Shown here: in pieces, positions 6,061-7,221 of the stretch
Position numbering within the stretch: position 1 is the first letter of the stretch
Layout: every line of letters begins with the position of its first letter
Assembly (NCBI GenBank): GCA_030453005.1
Contig: JAKDLE010000138.1
Location: 1-7,221, forward strand
From: Pseudonocardia sp.
GTDB lineage: Bacteria; Actinomycetota; Actinomycetes; Mycobacteriales; Pseudonocardiaceae
Reading direction: 5' to 3'
Length of the DNA stretch: 7,221 nucleotides
The notes under the pieces: model-generated
Seen by the model: only the letters and a program-made list of their open reading frames with translations
What the model was told of the DNA's origin: nothing
Database searches by the model: none
Made by a program: the position numbers and the translations under genes

Positions 6061-6846
6061 TCACCCCACGATCCGCAGGTCGGAGATCCATCCGGCCGAG
6101 ACGGCCATGATGTAGAAGTCCGTGAACGCCAGCGTTCCCAGTGTGTACCAGGCCAGCTGCATGTGCTTGGTGTTGAGCCGGGAGACGAACTGCCAGCTCT
6201 TGTAGCGCGCCGGGTGCTTGGAGAAGTTGTTGATCCGCCCACCCACGATGCTGCGGCACGAGTGGCAGGAGATCGTGTACGCCCACAGCAGCACGATGTT
6301 GATCAGCAGGATGATGCTGCCCAGCCCGACGCCCGCCGTGAACGCCAGCACCGTGTCATAGGTGTTGATCACCGAGATGAGCACGGCCGCGTAGAAGAAG
6401 TAGCGGTGCAGGTTCTGCCCGAGCAGGGGGAACCGGGTCTCACCGGTGTAGCGCTTGTGCGGCTCCGCCACGGCGCACGCGGGCGGCGCGAGCCAGAAAG
6501 ACCGGTAGTAGGCCTTGCGGTAGTAGTAGCAGGTGAGCCGGAACAGCAGCAGGAACGGCAACGTCAGCGCCGCGTAGGGCAGCCACCAGACGTCGGGCAG
6601 GAACCGGCCGAAGTGTGCGGCCTCCTCGAGACAGCCGACCGAGACGCACGGCGAGTAGAACGGCGTCAGGTAGTTGTACTCCGCGACGTAGTAGTTCTCC
6701 TGCAGGAACGCCCGGACGGTCGCGTAGACGACCCAGGCGGTGAGTCCGGCGAAGGTGAGCAGTGGTGGCAGCCACCACCGGTCGGTGCGTAGCGTCCTGG
6801 CCGAGATCTGCGCCCGGCCCGTGAACGCATCTGTGGTGGATGACAC
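6061..6846 (-). CDS. sdhC: Succinate dehydrogenase membrane subunit, probable Rieske-type cluster carrier (Sdh1 type)
   Basis: The protein is 261 aa from GTG 6846, chosen because GAGGA sits 8 nt upstream. ATG 6861 adds five residues but has only GGAAG abutting it. There are five likely membrane helices at about 26-47, 87-108, 147-169, 175-195 and 231-252. This single large subunit replaces the SdhC/SdhD pair of classical complex II. It carries six Cys (67, 72, 106, 124, 194, 197) and six His (78, 130, 147, 195, 211, 228), notably PCVSVGC (66-72) and SCHSCR (193-198). Mycobacterial Sdh1 (type F complex II) is known to hold a Rieske-type [2Fe-2S] cluster within the membrane, bound by Cys and His. 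These residues are the candidates here, though I cannot assign exact ligands. It is first in the sdhCAB operon and anchors SdhA and SdhB and reduces quinone. Confidence 0.92.
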   Translation of the reverse strand: MSSTTDAFTGRAQISARTLRTDRWWLPPLLTFAGLTAWVVYATVRAFLQENYYVAEYNYLTPFYSPCVSVGCLEEAAHFGRFLPDVWWLPYAALTLPFLLLFRLTCYYYRKAYYRSFWLAPPACAVAEPHKRYTGETRFPLLGQNLHRYFFYAAVLISVINTYDTVLAFTAGVGLGSIILLINIVLLWAYTISCHSCRSIVGGRINNFSKHPARYKSWQFVSRLNTKHMQLAWYTLGTLAFTDFYIMAVSAGWISDLRIVG

Positions 6847-6854
6847 GTCAGTGG

Positions 6855-6859
6855 TCCTC
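6855..6859 (-). promoter_or_regulatory. Ribosome binding site that favours the GTG start of sdhC
   Basis: GAGGA lies 8 nt before GTG 6846 and overlaps the alternative ATG at 6861-6859. If this is the working site, the ATG is not the start. Confidence 0.55.
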
Positions 6860-6884
6860 ATCTTCCGCTGTCGAAACTGGCCGG

Positions 6885-6890
6885 AGCGTA
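6885..6890 (-). promoter_or_regulatory. Possible -10 box of the sdhCAB operon
   Basis: TACGCT on the minus strand fits TANNNT and lies 38 nt before GTG 6846. The perfect palindrome CGACGTCG (6891-6898) is directly upstream and could be an operator. No clear -35 hexamer is visible. Confidence 0.3.
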
Positions 6891-6990
6891 CGACGTCGCA
6901 CGGCCCACGTCGGTGACGGGTCGGCAACAACAGCCGCCCCGAGACAGGAGTCACACCACGTCAGACGCGGTGCGGGCACGCCGGGGGGCC

Positions 6991-7008
6991 CGACCTCCGA
7001 GGGGGTCG
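6991..7008 (-). terminator. Terminator-like hairpin after the partial right-edge gene
   Basis: A 7-bp stem (6991-6997 with 7002-7008, one G-T wobble) with a 4-nt loop lies 24 nt past the stop of the right-edge gene. There is no T-tract. Together with the candidate promoter before sdhC, it suggests two separate transcription units. Confidence 0.35.
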
Positions 7009-7032
7009 AGCCGGGCGGGAAGCGGCTGCTCG

Positions 7033-7221
7033 TCAGCGGGTGCGGCGGCTCCCGGTGGTCGCCGTGGGACAGTCCCGGTGGAGCTGCGCGATCACCTCGA
7101 GCGGGATCTCCGTGGAGCACGACACCGTGCACGCGCCGGTGTCGGTGCGGCCGCCGCAGCCCTCGGCGCGCTCGGATCGCCCCTGCCGCAGCTCTCCGAG
7201 GCGCGTGACCTTCGCCCCGCG
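7033..7221 (-). CDS. C-terminus of an SdhB-like iron-sulphur protein of another complex II type, possibly degraded
   Basis: Only the last 62 codons are present; the start lies beyond the window. This minus-strand frame has G or C at nearly every third position, far more than the overlapping frames, which supports it as coding. The segment AKVTRLGELRQGRSER followed by TDTGACTVSCSTEIPLEVIA resembles, from memory, the C-terminus of SdhB proteins in Streptomyces and Bacteroidetes, where AKV...LPQGQPER is followed by GGCT.TG.C...CPK.I.L..IA.LNRD. Two differences stand out: about 12-16 residues usual between these parts appear absent, and the first Cys of the C-x5-C-x3-C cluster pattern is Arg (a Cys lies four residues earlier). 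The CPK triplet is also CST. The product may be a diverged subunit or a decaying copy. A ferredoxin-type protein of another family is the main alternative. Confidence 0.5.
   Translation of the reverse strand, partial: RGAKVTRLGELRQGRSERAEGCGGRTDTGACTVSCSTEIPLEVIAQLHRDCPTATTGSRRTR

Noticed and set aside
3363..6242. A single 959-codon minus-strand frame spanning sdhB and sdhA
   Set aside because: Only its last 255 codons are sdhB. The rest is an out-of-frame shadow of sdhA, which has all its motifs in another frame.
6848..7208. Overlapping open frames on both strands in the region right of sdhC
   Set aside because: Poor third-position bias and low-complexity products; the only convincing coding frame there is the minus-strand partial gene at 7033-7221.
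1..7221. CRISPR arrays, tRNA or rRNA genes, insertion sequences, attachment sites
   Set aside because: No regularly spaced repeats, no clover-leaf candidates, no transposase or integrase reading frame and no flanking inverted repeats were seen.

Overview
The window is high-GC DNA with strongly G/C-biased third codon positions, tightly packed genes and GTG starts. This points to an actinomycete. The type of succinate dehydrogenase and the overall gene style suggest a Pseudonocardia-like or mycobacterium-related lineage, but that is inference and no marker gene fixes the genus.

Left block (1-2818, all minus strand): a compact four-gene unit, read from 2818 leftwards. It contains a 250-aa protein of unknown function, a membrane-anchored thioredoxin-fold protein of MauD/TlpA type with a CALC motif, a Tat-exported protein with six Cys and several Trp and a low-complexity tail, and a polytopic membrane protein that runs off the left edge. 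The first three genes are joined by ATGA and GTGA stop/start overlaps, so they are almost certainly one operon. The set (Tat substrate rich in Cys/Trp, thioredoxin-fold partner, membrane partner) recalls the logic of methylamine dehydrogenase maturation (MauA/MauD/MauE-F), but the Cys-rich protein is not recognisably MauA. I regard it as a possible undescribed exported redox system. Two of its genes are interrupted as written: a G/C homopolymer block (about 1809-1918) breaks the thioredoxin gene, and an in-frame TGA (540-542) cuts the membrane protein.

Middle (2819-3362): a 167-bp divergent intergenic region, a small plus-strand gene for a 93-aa protein of unknown function, and a very long near-perfect hairpin (3294-3350) between convergent genes that probably ends transcription from both sides.

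Right block (3363-6846, minus strand): a complete sdhC-sdhA-sdhB operon of the mycobacterial Sdh1 (type F) kind, with overlapping or nearly overlapping genes. The membrane subunit carries conserved-looking Cys and His residues of the sort that bind the membrane-embedded Rieske-type cluster described for mycobacterial Sdh1. Electrons would flow from succinate through FAD in SdhA and three Fe-S clusters in SdhB to SdhC and the quinone pool.

Right edge (6847-7221): an intergenic region with a probable promoter and a terminator-like hairpin, then the last 62 codons of another minus-strand gene. It reads as the C-terminus of an SdhB-like iron-sulphur protein of a different complex II type. It appears shortened and has lost one usual cluster Cys, so two complex II loci may lie in tandem here.
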